DNA from: Bathynomus jamesi
Taxonomy: Eukaryota; Arthropoda; Malacostraca; Isopoda; Cirolanidae
Reading direction: 5' to 3'
DNA length: 64,000 bases
NCBI GenBank assembly: GCA_023014485.1
Contig: JAJOZX010012041.1
Span: 1 to 64,000 of the forward strand
The notes under the pieces were generated by a model. It was not told the DNA's origin. It ran no database searches and saw only the letters and a list, made by a program, of their open reading frames with translations. The translations under genes and the position numbers were made by a program. How positions within the stretch are numbered: position 1 is the first letter of the stretch; each line of letters begins with the position of its first letter. Shown here piece by piece: positions 20,781-30,727 of the stretch.

Positions 20781-21442
20781 CACCCCCACTAAGAAGGCCA
20801 TTTTTTCTTCAATGTTTCTCCGCGCGCTTAGGATCGCCAGTCCGGAATACATCGATGGCGAATTGGAAAAAATCAACGGTATTGGAAGTGATCTGTTATC
20901 CATCTGCGTTTATGGAATCTTGTCTCAACAAGGCAAAACGAACTTTCTATTGTGTCAATAATAACACTCGTACTTTGTCAAAAAATATTTTAGTACTTCC
21001 ATTTTTCCCGGGCTTTTTAGGCATTGCTAATGTACTTAAACTTTTGGATATTAATGTAGTATTTTCATATAACAATATTGTGAAAAATATCATAGTAAAA
21101 AATAGCCCTACCAATAATTCAGGCATTATCTATAAAATTGGTTGTAAACAATGTGATTCCTTTTACATAGGTCAGACGGGAAAGGATTTGCACACACGTA
21201 TAAAACAGCATCAATATTCCGTTAGAACAGGACAGTCGTCCAGTGCCTTTTTTGTCCATTTGTCAGAGTTATCCCACTGTATTGATTGGAATAGTGCTTC
21301 AGTTTTATTTCACTCTAGCAACATTGTTAATAGAAATATTCTTGAGTCTGCCATTATCCAACTTACAAATAACCAACATAAGCAAAGGTCTTTTTCAACT
21401 CGATCCTGTTGTTTTGAATTCCTTCAGAACAGATTTAGATAA
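20777..21442 (+). CDS. PLE C-terminal region with GIY-YIG endonuclease
   Basis: One open frame. After a variable region with FFPGFLGIANVLKLL and VFSYNN, the endonuclease shows NNSGIIYKIGCKQCDSFYIG (the GIY...YIG pair at about 21119-21170, with the CxxC-type insert of Penelope endonucleases), then TRIKQHQYSV and a catalytic-type Glu in NRNILESAIIQLTN. It would nick target DNA to prime reverse transcription. It lies in frame-shifted continuity with the RT upstream and probably belonged to the same ORF. Confidence 0.82.
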   Translation: MTPPLRRPFFLQCFSARLGSPVRNTSMANWKKSTVLEVICYPSAFMESCLNKAKRTFYCVNNNTRTLSKNILVLPFFPGFLGIANVLKLLDINVVFSYNNIVKNIIVKNSPTNNSGIIYKIGCKQCDSFYIGQTGKDLHTRIKQHQYSVRTGQSSSAFFVHLSELSHCIDWNSASVLFHSSNIVNRNILESAIIQLTNNQHKQRSFSTRSCCFEFLQNRFR

Positions 21443-21759
21443 GAAGGGTAGAACGCTAAATCTTTGGTAAACTTGTATGCTACTCAAATAACTTGTATTT
21501 TTTAAAATTTATTTTTATATACATCGAACCTAAACAAGAAGGACAAAGTGCTAAAACCCAGGCAGATTTCCAGTATAAATTTTTTTTTTTTTATTTATTT
21601 ATTTTTTTTTCTATAACATTGGTTGGAAACAATTCATTTGATCTTGTGCTAATCTTGTGCTAAAAATCGGTAGTTTTTCCTTACAAATTTGTACGCTCCT
21701 CCCACAATCCTTTAATGTTTAATAATTTTTAAATTTTTTTTTTCCCGCTGCGTTTATTG

Positions 21760-21790
<31 letters not shown>

Positions 21791-21792
<2 letters not shown>

Positions 21793-21914
21793 TTTCTGTA
21801 ACCTATATATAGGCTGTAACCCTTTATGTACTTCAGTGTTCCTGAGGATGTCATTAGACGAAAGCGCTTGAGCACCATTCTGTGTTTCCTTTCCTTCGTG
21901 GTTTTATTCATCAT
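21791..21914 (+). repeat. Right inverted terminal repeat (pLTR) of the PLE
   Basis: Pairs with 19434-19557. Contains CCTGAGGATGTC-loop-GACGAAAGCGC at 21841-21866. Confidence 0.85.
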
Positions 21915-21982
21915 AAATATTTTTCACGTGTTACTTTCGTGAAATAATTTTCATATTATATTATATATATATATATATATAT
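21915..21982. repeat. AT-rich spacer with (TA)n
   Basis: TA repeats at about 21955-21984 between two PLE-derived structures. Confidence 0.8.
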
Positions 21983-23019
21983 ATTTAGGAGAAATCCAAT
22001 GACAAGGAGAAATGTAAATGCCATGAAAAGTCTTCTTTATTGCGCAACGTTTCGAGCAATACGCTCATCTTCAGGCTGTTTAATAACAATGTGAAATTAA
22101 AATCAATATTGAATGAAAAACAAACAGAAATTTCTATAACCTATTCGTAAAGACAAATTTTAAAAGACTGAGAAAAGAGGGTTAAGTTCTAAGTTATACA
22201 GATTTACATATAAAAATTAAGAAGTTATTTTTAAATACATGTAGTAAATGTGAAATTAATACACTGGAAAAATTACCAATAGTACACTGGAACAATGGAG
22301 CTATCTACCTTACACAGCAGTATCCGAGGCCGACTAATTTGAGCAGATGAAACGGGAACGAAGGATGGCGAGGGAGATAGGGGAAGGAGGGATTATAAGG
22401 AAGCCTCGAGCATTCGTGAACATAGCATCAAATGCAAAATTGATGTCACTTTAGACAATTTTAAAATTCTTGGTTGTAATACTTGTCCCAACTCACTAAG
22501 AATTTTAGAATCCCTTTTCATTAAAGCATTGTCCCCTAGTCTGAATGTTGACTCATCGTCCGTCCCTCTCAATTTGCTATGATCCCTCCTCCTTCCCCAA
22601 TTCCTTATAATCCCTCCTTCCCCTATCTCCCTCGCCATCCTTCGTTCCCGTTTCCTCTGCTCAAATTAGTCGGCCTCGGATACTGCTGTGTAAGGTAGAT
22701 AGCTCCATTGTTCCAGTGTACTATTGGTAATTTTTCCAGTGTATTATTTCACATTTACTACATGTATTTAAAAATAACTTCTTAATTTTTATATGTAAAT
22801 CTGTATAACTTAGAACTTAACCCTCTTTTCTCAGTCTTTTAAAATTTGTCTTTACGAATAGGTTATAGAAATTTCTGTTTGTTTTTCATTCAATATTGAT
22901 TTTAATTTCACATTGTTATTAAACAGCCTGAAGATGAGCGTATTGCTCGAAACGTTGCGCAATAAAGAAGACTTTTCATGGCATTTACATTTCTCCTTGT
23001 CATTGGATTTCTCCTAAAT
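21983..23019. mobile_element. PLE remnant: 418-bp inverted repeats around an endonuclease fragment
   Basis: Arms 21983-22400 and 22603-23019 are reverse complements differing at only a few positions by eye. The 202-bp spacer encodes, on the plus strand, SSIREHSIKCKIDVTLDNF and LRILESLFIKALSPSLN, the C-terminal end of a Penelope GIY-YIG endonuclease. This looks like a PLE that kept both terminal repeats but lost nearly all its coding part. Each arm carries CCTGAAGATGAGC-loop-GCTCGAAACG (plus strand about 22927-22953; minus strand about 22049-22075). Confidence 0.8.
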
Positions 23020-23053
23020 ATTAAATTGAAGCTCTGTAGAAGCAACCCGCATA

Positions 23054-23056
<3 letters not shown>

Positions 23057-23091
<35 letters not shown>
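23057..23091. repeat. (TA)n(CA)n microsatellite
   Basis: TA repeats followed by CA repeats at the downstream edge of the next PLE fragment. Confidence 0.9.
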
Positions 23092-23326
23092 AGGACTCCA
23101 TAATTCTCAAGTGTGTTTCATTTTGCAAGGTGGTTAAAATTGAGAGTTTGTTATGAAATGGATGGTTGTCACTTTCACAGTGTTCACGGATTGAGGATTT
23201 GGCTGGTTTACTCAGTGGCAAAGAAGTGCAACTACTAATGTTACGCTGCTCATCGACCCGTACCTTAAGTACGAGCAAGTGTTTCAGGTCTTCAATTCTT
23301 TGGCTCAAGTAGCCATAAAATGGCAT
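23092..23326 (-). pseudogene. PLE endonuclease C-terminal fragment
   Basis: Minus-strand reading gives KPAKSSIREHCESDNHPFHN and LTTLQNETHLRIMESL, matching the end of Penelope GIY-YIG domains (S.IREH ... LRI.ESL). It differs from the fragment at 22401-22602, so it comes from a separate PLE lineage. Confidence 0.65.
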
Positions 23327-23339
23327 AGATACGAGTATA

Positions 23340-23640
23340 TATCTTCTTTTGAAGAGTGGGAACGGGCAGTTGGGGTTTAAAATGATGAATTAAATAACTT
23401 CGAATGTGTTTCATAATCAAGTCCTTTGGATAAGAATTGGAGCTAAAATAACATTGGGCAACAAAAAAAATTTTTTTTCGTGTCCCAAGAATGAAAATAC
23501 CTTATTCTTATAGTATTTTCTGTGCTGAATCCAAATAAGTTTGTAAAATTTCTCTATCAGGTCTGGTTTTTGTGTGACATGCAATTTAATTTTTAAAAAC
23601 CCATATAGTTACATACTTATTAAAATATGATCGAAAAGAC
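23340..23640. other. AT-rich, probably the 3' flank of the next gene
   Basis: No ORF. Adjacent to the stop codon of the minus-strand gene ending at 23652. Confidence 0.4.
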
Positions 23641-25144
23641 ATACCTGTAGTTTAAAAAGTAGCTTGTTTTGATTTTCTGCTGTGCTTTGCCTCAGGCATG
23701 TCTCTCTTAAGAGTCCAGCAATAGTCAGCCAGCATACTGGGGCTCCATTTGCCTTGGTAACGGTTTTCCATGGCAGAAATATCCTGATGAAAACGCTCAC
23801 CATGTTCGTCGCTTACCGCACCCAGGTTTTCCAAAAAAAGTCCAAGTGAGAGTCCAAGAAATGAACCTTTAATGACATATTGCACCCCATTGCTTGGTAA
23901 GACTTAAGAAGATCTCCTACTATTTCAGGATAGTTTTCGGCCTTGTGATTTCCCAAAAAATTTGTGCAGACACTTTTGAAACTCTGCCACGCAGCTTTCT
24001 CAACTTCATTCAACTCTCCTTCAAATCTCTCATCTCTTAACAATTCTCTGATCTGAGGGCCTACAAAAATGCCTTCTTTAATTTTGGCATCACTGATCCG
24101 GGGAAACTTATTTCTCAAGTATGTGAATCCTGTTTGCGCTTTATCCATCGCTTTAACAAAGTTTTTCATAAGTCCAAGCTTGATATGCAAAGGAGGAAGG
24201 TACATTTTCTCAGGGTCAACAAGTGAACTATTCACAACATTTTTCTTGCCTGGAACAAGTGAGGTGCGTTTTGGCCAATCCTTCTTAACGTAGTGGTTTT
24301 GCTTGTCCCTACTGTCCCACTCACATAAAAAACAACAGTACTTGGTGTAACCTAGCTGCAACCCTAGCAAAAGTGCAATGACCTTCAGATCTCCACAGAT
24401 ATTCCACTTATATTTCTGATACTGAAACTTTTCTAAAAGCAACTTCATGTTGTCGTATGACTCTTTCATGTTTGCAGCATGTGCAATAGGTACAGAAGGA
24501 AATTTATTTCCGTTGTGAAGAAGGACTGCTTTCAAGCTGACTTTTGAGGAGTCAATGAACAATCGCCACTCATCCACGTTATGTTCATGACCAAGAGCCC
24601 CCATGACTGAATTAACATCTTTACAAAACACAAGTCCATCTTCATGGGAGAACCATTCTTTGAATTCATCATGGCGGCTGCGGAAAAAAAAAAACTTTAG
24701 TGTCACGTTGCAGTAGATTCCAACCCTTTAATCTTGAACCTAAAAGTTCAGCCTGCTTCTTAGATAATTTCAAATCACGAACTAGGTCATTTAGATCTCC
24801 TTGTGACAGTAAATGTGGTTCATTGGAGGAACAGGTAGCCTGGAATGTTGGATCAGAAATGTCTTCATCTTTTTCCTCGTGATATGCTACAGCTACGTTT
24901 GATTCCTCATCACTTAAACTTACATGTTCAGGAGGATTTGGTACTGGAAGTTGAGCACTGTGGGGAACTGGTCTCATTGCAGACGGTAGATTAGGGTATT
25001 TCATAAGGCTCTTTGTTTTTGAAGTGATCCCCTTTGTTTTTACCAGGCAGAAATAGCAGTCTGTTGTGATCTTTGGGTTCCCTCCAAATCATTGGAATAA
25101 CAAATGGCATGTGACGTGAACCGTTTAGCCATCCTGTAAGTAGT

Positions 25145-25152
25145 CTTACACA
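25145..25152. repeat. 8-bp target duplication (left) of the hAT element
   Basis: CTTACACA, identical to 26500-26507. Confidence 0.93.
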
Positions 25153-26499
25153 CAGTGGCGGTCCTAGCTTACATGACGCCCTGGGCGAACCTCACCTTCA
25201 GCGCCCCCCCCCCTGTTCGCCAACACACACACATTCGAATCCCCCAAAATAAAGGACAGACATAACTCTTTCACAAAATAACTTTTTATTGGACTAATTG
25301 TTGGAACTTCAGAACCAAAACAAAGACTCAAATTTCTGAATTTTACAAATCCTTCATCACGTAAATAGAATAACTCACTTAAGAGAATGTAATTATGATA
25401 CTATGAACAGGAAAAATACAAATTAAATTGCACAACTGCCATAAATAAACTAGAGAATCAAATTTCTAAATTGTACAAATGCTCTATCACATAAATAGAA
25501 TAAGACACTTAAGAGAGGGTAATTATTATGCTACACTTTGAACAAGAAACAAAATAAATTGCACCACATCACAACTGCCATCTAAAGCCTGACTCTTCTT
25601 ACCTTCCTTGATGCAGTCATGAATTAAATCATCATATGAAATCTGCTCAGCAATTGTATGATTTATACTGATGATGGCCAGACCGGTAAGGCGTTCCTGT
25701 GACATAGTTGACCTCAGGTAGGATTTGATGAGCTTCAGCTTTGAAAAGCTCCTCTCTGCTTCAGCAACAGTGACTGGAAGAGTAAGACCAATTCGGAGAG
25801 CAGTCCACAAATTTGGATATATTTCAGAGAGCTCCCTTTCATGGATAAATGTCAGCAGTTCAAGCAAGGATATGGTCTTTGATGGCAAGTCAGGCAAGTT
25901 CTTCAGCTCCTGTGCAAGCTCTCTGCCATCCAAGTCAGATTGTCCCTTAAAGTGTAGTGTAGTACTAAGGTTCACACATTGTTCTGTCAGCTCCTCAAAT
26001 GTGAGATTTTGGAAATGTGTCAGCACTCCAAACTTCTCTCCCACAATTTCCAACGTGGAAAATCTTTCCTGAATGGCTGATGTTGCAGCATCAACCACTG
26101 CATTGAAAAATGTCACCTCCAGCTTCTTCAAAGCATCAATCAAGGGCTCATCAGATGCTTCATAATATACATTTCACTATTTAACCAAACCCAGAAAAAT
26201 AACATTACATATGTTAAAGTATGGGCCTTTATTCCCAATAATATTAATCTGGAAGCATTTTGCATTGTTTAGGTCTTTTATGGGAAGGTTTATGGAAAAT
26301 GCAATAGATGGTTTTTTATTAATAAAAATATATTTATTGATCTTTTATTATTTATTTATTTTATTTTTTATTTTTATTTATTTCTTTATTTATTTATTCT
26401 TATTTTTATTTTTATTTTTTTTGCAGGCGCTCATGCCGCCCCTCCACAAATGCCGCCCTGTGCGGCTGCCCATATTGCCCATATGAGGAACCGCCACTG
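25153..26499 (-). mobile_element. hAT transposon (1,347 bp), partly deleted
   Basis: Ends CAGTGGCGGTCCTAG (left) and, on the minus strand, CAGTGGCGGTTCCTC (right), flanked by the perfect 8-bp duplication CTTACACA. TIR sequence and 8-bp duplication are diagnostic of hAT. It carries only the C-terminal half of a transposase and T-rich filler (26330-26430). Confidence 0.93.
25526..26143 (-). CDS. hAT transposase, C-terminal half (ZMYM1-like)
   Basis: Open for 205 codons. Contains FHERELSEIYPNLWTALRI-like sequence, then LTLPVTVAEAERSFSKLKLI and SYLRSTMSQERLTGLAIISI, which is the hAT dimerisation region with the catalytic-type Glu in AEAERSFS. The N-terminal zinc finger and first two catalytic acids are absent, so it is not an active transposase on its own. 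It resembles zinc-finger MYM-type 1-like transposase derivatives. Confidence 0.85.
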   Translation of the reverse strand: MIDALKKLEVTFFNAVVDAATSAIQERFSTLEIVGEKFGVLTHFQNLTFEELTEQCVNLSTTLHFKGQSDLDGRELAQELKNLPDLPSKTISLLELLTFIHERELSEIYPNLWTALRIGLTLPVTVAEAERSFSKLKLIKSYLRSTMSQERLTGLAIISINHTIAEQISYDDLIHDCIKEGKKSQALDGSCDVVQFILFLVQSVA

Positions 26500-26507
26500 C
26501 TTACACA
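26500..26507. repeat. 8-bp target duplication (right) of the hAT element
   Basis: CTTACACA. Removing the element and one copy rejoins the coding sequence of the host gene around TCVRLL. Confidence 0.93.
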
Positions 26508-26648
26508 TGTCACACAACAAATGTGAGGGGCCCAACTCTTGGTCCTGATCGCCTACTTTACATCCGAAATAAAGTTCATAGCATTTTTTTACTAATGGTG
26601 TAAAGTTACGTTTCTGGGATTTTAAAGTTAGATCACCACATACATAAC

Positions 26649-26913
26649 CATGGCCGTAACTACCTATGAGGTCACCGAGGTCCGGACCTCGGTAATTATT
26701 TCCTAAAAAAAAAAAAAGAGACTGAACCGTTCTCCGTGTATGAAACGCATATTACCGCTTTTCTTTTGAAAAGAGGGAGCGTCGAGCGTTTTGTGTTTAG
26801 TGTATAGCTTGGGTTGTGTTTGTAGATGTCATTTTGGTCTGAATTTTGCTCGTCCCGCCGCGCTCGAAAAAAATCTGGACCTCACTAATTTCTAAACCAT
26901 AGTTACGGCCCTG
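26649..26913. mobile_element. hAT-type MITE (265 bp)
   Basis: Left CATGGCCGTAACTACC and right (minus strand) CAGGGCCGTAACTATG TIRs; flanks TACATAAC (26641-26648) and CACATAAC (26914-26921) are an 8-bp duplication with one mismatch. It splits the codons after FCYV in the host gene. No coding capacity. Confidence 0.85.
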
Positions 26914-26921
26914 CACATAAC

Positions 26922-27225
26922 AAAAGGAATTAGGATGATTCAGACAGTTCCGCGGCATTACAAAACATCTATATGAATACAACACTGGTGTAAAATTAAC
27001 AAGAAGCAACAGACACTAGCTGTTAACACTGTGACATTTACAAGCAGAGACTGACTTGGAGCTGCTCTACACACAGAAACTAGGCTCATGTCTGAACAGG
27101 TACAAACATGTTTCAACCTGCACAGTCTGCTGCTCCGACCAAATTTATCCTGCCAGCATTATCAGAACTTTCTCCCCAAAGGAATAAACTGTACTAATTT
27201 TAGAGAAAAATTAATACAACATATA
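26922..27225. other. 5' end and upstream flank of the SDEHGERF gene
   Basis: Holds the first codons of that gene (ATG at 26958 on the minus strand); beyond it nothing recognisable. Confidence 0.5.
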
Positions 27226-27784
27226 CAGGGCTATTCAAATGATTCATCCGATTTCAACTGAGAATACTTCCGTACCTATCAACTGGGCATACACCACATG
27301 AAAGAGGAAATCTCCGAGTTTTACAAGATCACCGCGAGAGGGCTCCAAAGTCACGCCGTGGCCTAGCCTAGCAACAAACAGTCAGTGTGAAAATGGCGTC
27401 CGCACAGCAGAAGGCGTTTTGTGTGTTGCAGTTTTCGAGCTGTAAATCGGTAGGTCGCCGGATCTTACACCGTGGTGACTTCTTCCTTTGGGGGTACGTT
27501 AAGGATACTGTGTACGTGCCACCGTTGCCCACATCTTTGGATGAGCTCCGAACTCGCATTGTTACTGCCGTAGAGTCAGTGACAACGGACATGCTGGAGC
27601 GAGTATGGGAGGAATTCGACTATCGTGTCGACGTTGCTCGTGTAAGTCACATAGAGCATTTATGAGGTGAGAGACAAAATTTGGAGTGTTTTTCTTTTGG
27701 TTGATGTATCACAAATCACTCTGTATTTGTAACATTAAAAAATATTCTCATTTGAAATCAGGTGAATCATTTTGAATAGCCCTG
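27226..27784 (+). mobile_element. Internally deleted Tc1/mariner transposon
   Basis: Left CAGGGCTATTCAAATGATTC and right (minus strand) CAGGGCTATTCAAAATGATT TIRs of about 30 bp, flanked by TA on each side (27224-27225 and 27785-27786). Confidence 0.88.
27387..27665 (+). pseudogene. Mariner-type transposase fusion of N- and C-terminal ends
   Basis: Begins MASAQQKAFCVLQF, the N-terminus of this mariner lineage. After an internal deletion it continues DFFLWGYVKDTVYVPPLP and RVWEEFDYRVDVARVSHIEHL, the C-terminal end including the third acidic position region. The central catalytic part is missing. The start codon context (ATGGCGTC) is the same as in the mariner at 15565, so the two are related lineages. 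Confidence 0.75.
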
Positions 27785-27999
27785 TACTATATTAATATTA
27801 ATATATTTTAATATAGTTATATTAATTAATATAATATATTATTATATTTATTATTTTTATAATGTTTTATATTATAATATTGTTATATACTTATATGTTA
27901 TTATTTTTTTATCCGGTGATCATGCTAAATGAGGAAAAAATGAACATAGCATCACAAGTAAACTAAACCTGATAGAAAAAATCTGATTTCATATTTAGA
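27785..27999. other. AT-rich simple sequence
   Basis: Imperfect TA/TTA repeats, no gene. Confidence 0.7.
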
Positions 28000-28505
28000 T
28001 TCAGCATGAAAAAGTACACTTAGAACACCCATCAAAACCCTTGTGACAAAATTGTTGTTGACCAGTGTAATCAATTAAAAACACATCTCAGAATGAAAAA
28101 AATAACCAGAACAGATCTTGAACACACGGACACGAGGTCAATAAGGGTTTTAAAAGAATTAACTTTAAAGCGAAAAGGAACATCTCTGAAAACATGTGTA
28201 CCTAGACCGGTGAAAGTTTTCTTACAGTATACGATACGGAAGTTTTAAAATTATTATTAGTTCTACGAATATTTATGTCCAAGAAAGCTAACTGGGCATT
28301 CTGCTTCACTTTATAAATTTAATGGTAAGATGTTTGAAGTTTAACTAACTCAAAAATTGGTCAACCTGAGAAGGGTGTTGGAATAAGAAAAAGGTGTCAT
28401 GTACATATCTATCGTAAAAAACTGGTTTAAAGGAAATGGGGCAGTCATGAAGCCAGCGAGCATCATGAAAAGAACGGAAGGCGTTTGCGAATATATATGG
28501 AATAG
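28000..28505 (-). pseudogene. PLE reverse transcriptase fragment (inverted half)
   Basis: Minus-strand reading: IFANAFRSFHDARWLHDCP, FKPVFYDRYVHDTFFLF (motif C with YVHD in place of YVDD), then in shifting frames a NAQLAFLDINIRRTNNNFK thumb segment. It is truncated exactly before motif B. The His in YVHD would abolish catalysis. Confidence 0.7.
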
Positions 28506-29060
28506 CAATGGGTGGTGGTCCAGTGGGACCCATCTTAGTAAATGCATTCCTCTGCTACCACGAAAAGAAGTGGCTGGAACAATGCCCTATAGAGTTTAAG
28601 CCTATTTTTTATAGAAGATATGTTGATGACACATTTATGCTTTTTGATAGTCAAGATCAGGTAGTCATTTTCAACATATTTGAATTCACAACATGCAAAC
28701 ATCAGGTTTACAGTAGATAAAGAAATTGATGACACGCTAAGTTTTCTTGATATTTCAATATCAAAGAGAAATAATAACTTTCACACTTCGGTATACAGAA
28801 AACCTACATACAGTATACAGGATTGGGTACTAATTATTTTAGTTATATTCCCTTTAAATATAAAGTAAATTAAATTAAAATCTTTGGCCACAGAGCATAC
28901 CATCTCCGCTCGAATTGGCTATCCTTTGATAAAGAAATAAATTATTTATATAAATTTTTTGTAATAACTAATGCTCCCCCCACGTCGCTATTATAAGAAT
29001 GTCAAACAGTTTTACAAATACTTTTACTAATACAAACACAAATACCAGTCACTGTTCAAG
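28490..29060 (+). pseudogene. PLE reverse transcriptase fragment (direct half)
   Basis: Reads IAMGGGPVGPILVNAFLCYH (motif B), CPIEFKPIFYRRYVDDTFMLF (motif C), SQHANIRFTVDKEIDDTLSF, LDISISKRNNN, VYRKPTYS and, after further shifts, RSNWLSFDKEINYLYKFFV. It is a different copy from the inverted half, joined to it head to head near 28495. Confidence 0.75.
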
Positions 29061-29224
29061 TAAGAACTGACTAAATTTCACAAAGCAACCTAAATGTGAA
29101 CTCTGTTCCAGGGTAACCAACAGCCCCACACACAATTATGTACTGTATAATATATATTGCCAAAGATAAGGGTCTTGTAGATAACCAACAAAGCTATAAT
29201 ACCAATATTTTTATTTTTAAATAT

Positions 29225-29441
29225 TCAACAATGAAAGCTAGGACAAAATGTTATAGGAATTTGTATAACTATTTGCAAAAGTATTTTTAAAGTATTTCAA
29301 AAGTATTTGGAAGTTTTAAATACTTTCCAAAATATTTCAAATACAAACACTTTTGAGTGGAAATCTCCAAATACAAATACTTTCCAAAGGTATTTAAAAT
29401 ACCTTCAAATATAAGTACAAGAGTATTTGACCCCATCCCTG
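29225..29441. repeat. AAATACTTT-rich repeat, probable MITE end
   Basis: Alternating AAATACTTT/AAAGTATTT blocks ending GACCCCATCCCTG at 29441, which looks like a hAT-type terminus. The left end is not clear. Related in style, not in sequence identity, to 42005-42525. Confidence 0.45.
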
Positions 29442-30557
29442 GCAGGAACAAGCCGAGAAGAGAATGTGAAAAATATCGTAAAGCCATAAGAAAAGAGGAG
29501 GGTAAATCGTTTGAATTGGTGGATGCTATTTATGTGGATGGTCGCAAAGATACAACAATGGTGACAGTTGAAGTGAATGGCAAATATTACAGAAGAACCT
29601 GGTAAGATTTAAAATTTTGATCTTTAGTTTGCATTTTGTAACAGATATTACTCAAAATATTTATTAAGATGAATTTTGGATATAGAAATTGGAAAATACT
29701 GTAGATATAAACCCTAAATATTTAAAAAATTCTCTCTAATTTCTGAATACTATTTCAGGTGATTTCTACTTCTCACACGTGACTCCAAGTAATGGCAAGG
29801 GATTGACTATTGCAACAGAGATATACAAGACCCTCAAAGACACTGAATTACAAACCAAACTTGCCATGATAGGATCTGATGGGACTAATACAATGACCAG
29901 TTCAAATGGTGGAGCTATCAGATGCCTGGAAGAACTGCTTGGTAGACATTTGCAGTGGAGCATTTGCCTACTACACTGTAATGAGCTCCCGCTTCATCAC
30001 GTCTTTGTTACTCTGGATGGAACAACAAAGAGCCCAGACTCATTTTCAGGAAAGATAGGGGTTGAACTTGGTGGAAGTGTATTTCAGTGGGATGTGATTT
30101 CATTCGGGCCAATTAGGAATTCAAAATTTCCAGTTATTCCTAACGAAGTACTGGAGGACCTCAGCACTGAACAGTATTATGCTTCAGAATCTGTATGGCT
30201 GTTATGCTTGGCTGTGTTGATCCTGACCTTGAGCTCCTTGAAGTTCGACTGATCTGTCATTGAAGGTGGTTGACTCTGGCATGTAGAATCCTCAGATTTT
30301 ATACATCTCAAAGGAAGCCTTCCAAAGTTCTGGTCACACTTGCAGTTTCGTATCTTGGTCAATTTTCCAAGTTGGTTCCAGATCAAGAAGGAGTATCGAT
30401 GCACAGATGGAGCTAAGAACTTTTATGATATGCTCCAATAGATCCTGAAATTTTCTCACAAGGAAGCCAGGGAGATAGCCCTAAAAATCCTCTACCAAAA
30501 TGCATACTATGCTCACCCTGAGAATGTATTAATTGCCATGCTTGTTGATTCAGACCC
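29442..30557 (+). pseudogene. Uncharacterised transposase-like gene, 5' and middle part (before LINE insertion)
   Basis: The first block reads RRECEKYRKAIRKEEGKSFE, YVDGRKDTTMVTVEV and NGKYYRRT; GT at 29602 and a TTTCAG at 29758 bound a probable 157-bp intron. The second block reads FSHVTPSNGKGLTIATEIYK, GSDGTNTMTSSNGGAIRCLE, LLGRHLQWSICLLHCNELPL, HHVFVTLDGTTKSP, then in shifted frames to ALKILYQNAYYAHPENVL and MLVDSDPQIR at 30566. The alignment D-[TG]-T-x-N, then LG+.L.W..C..H..E..L..VF, shows distant homology to the gene at 16611-19168. It is broken by frameshifts and by the LINE insertion. Unnamed multi-copy family; the transposase role is inferred. Confidence 0.7.
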
Positions 30558-30566
30558 ACAAATCCG
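30558..30566. repeat. Target duplication (left) of LINE copy B
   Basis: ACAAATCCG, repeated at 37168-37176. Confidence 0.85.
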
Positions 30567-30727
30567 GTTTTTTTTTTCCTTCTCTGATTTACCGCAGATT
30601 CGTACCTAAAAGGAGCGGTACATATCTCGGCGAGGCGATGAGTGGGTGATGTTACTGTGTTGGGGGTGGTAGACTAGGGGAGTGAGTAAGGGTCAGTCGC
30701 TGGATAGTGGGTAGGAGGGGTACGGTT

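Larger units (their letters stand above)
19434..21914 (+). mobile_element. Penelope-like element (PLE) with inverted terminal repeats
   Basis: Codes for a Penelope-type RT followed by a GIY-YIG endonuclease on the plus strand, bounded by inverted copies of a ~118-bp sequence at 19434-19557 and 21791-21914 that are identical by eye. Both outer ends touch TA repeats. PLEs often carry terminal repeats in direct or inverted order, so this is consistent with the class. The identical ends contrast with a frameshifted interior. Confidence 0.88.
23652..26958 (-). pseudogene. Uncharacterised multi-copy metazoan gene ('SDEHGERFHQDIS' family), split by two hAT insertions
   Basis: Starts at ATG 26958 (MPRNCLNHPNSFCYV). 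It is interrupted by a MITE at 26649-26913, resumes with a cysteine-rich part (NFTPLVKKCYELYFGCKVG, WAPHICCVTCVRLL), is interrupted by a hAT at 25153-26499, and resumes at 25144 with GWLNGSRHMPFVIP and WREPKDH. The C-terminal two thirds are well kept: SHEDGLVFCKDVNSVM, NICGDLKVIALLLGLQ, CCFLCEWDSR, LPPLHIKLGLMKNFVKAMDK, KVHFLDSHLDFF, SDEHGERFHQDISAMENRY, YCWTLKRD; stop at 23652. Single-base shifts lie near 26555, 25075, 24685 (A-run) and 23832 (A-run). I know this family as an unnamed protein repeated in many invertebrate genomes; I cannot name its function. An N-terminal zinc-binding domain and transposon-like copy number are plausible. Confidence 0.78.
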
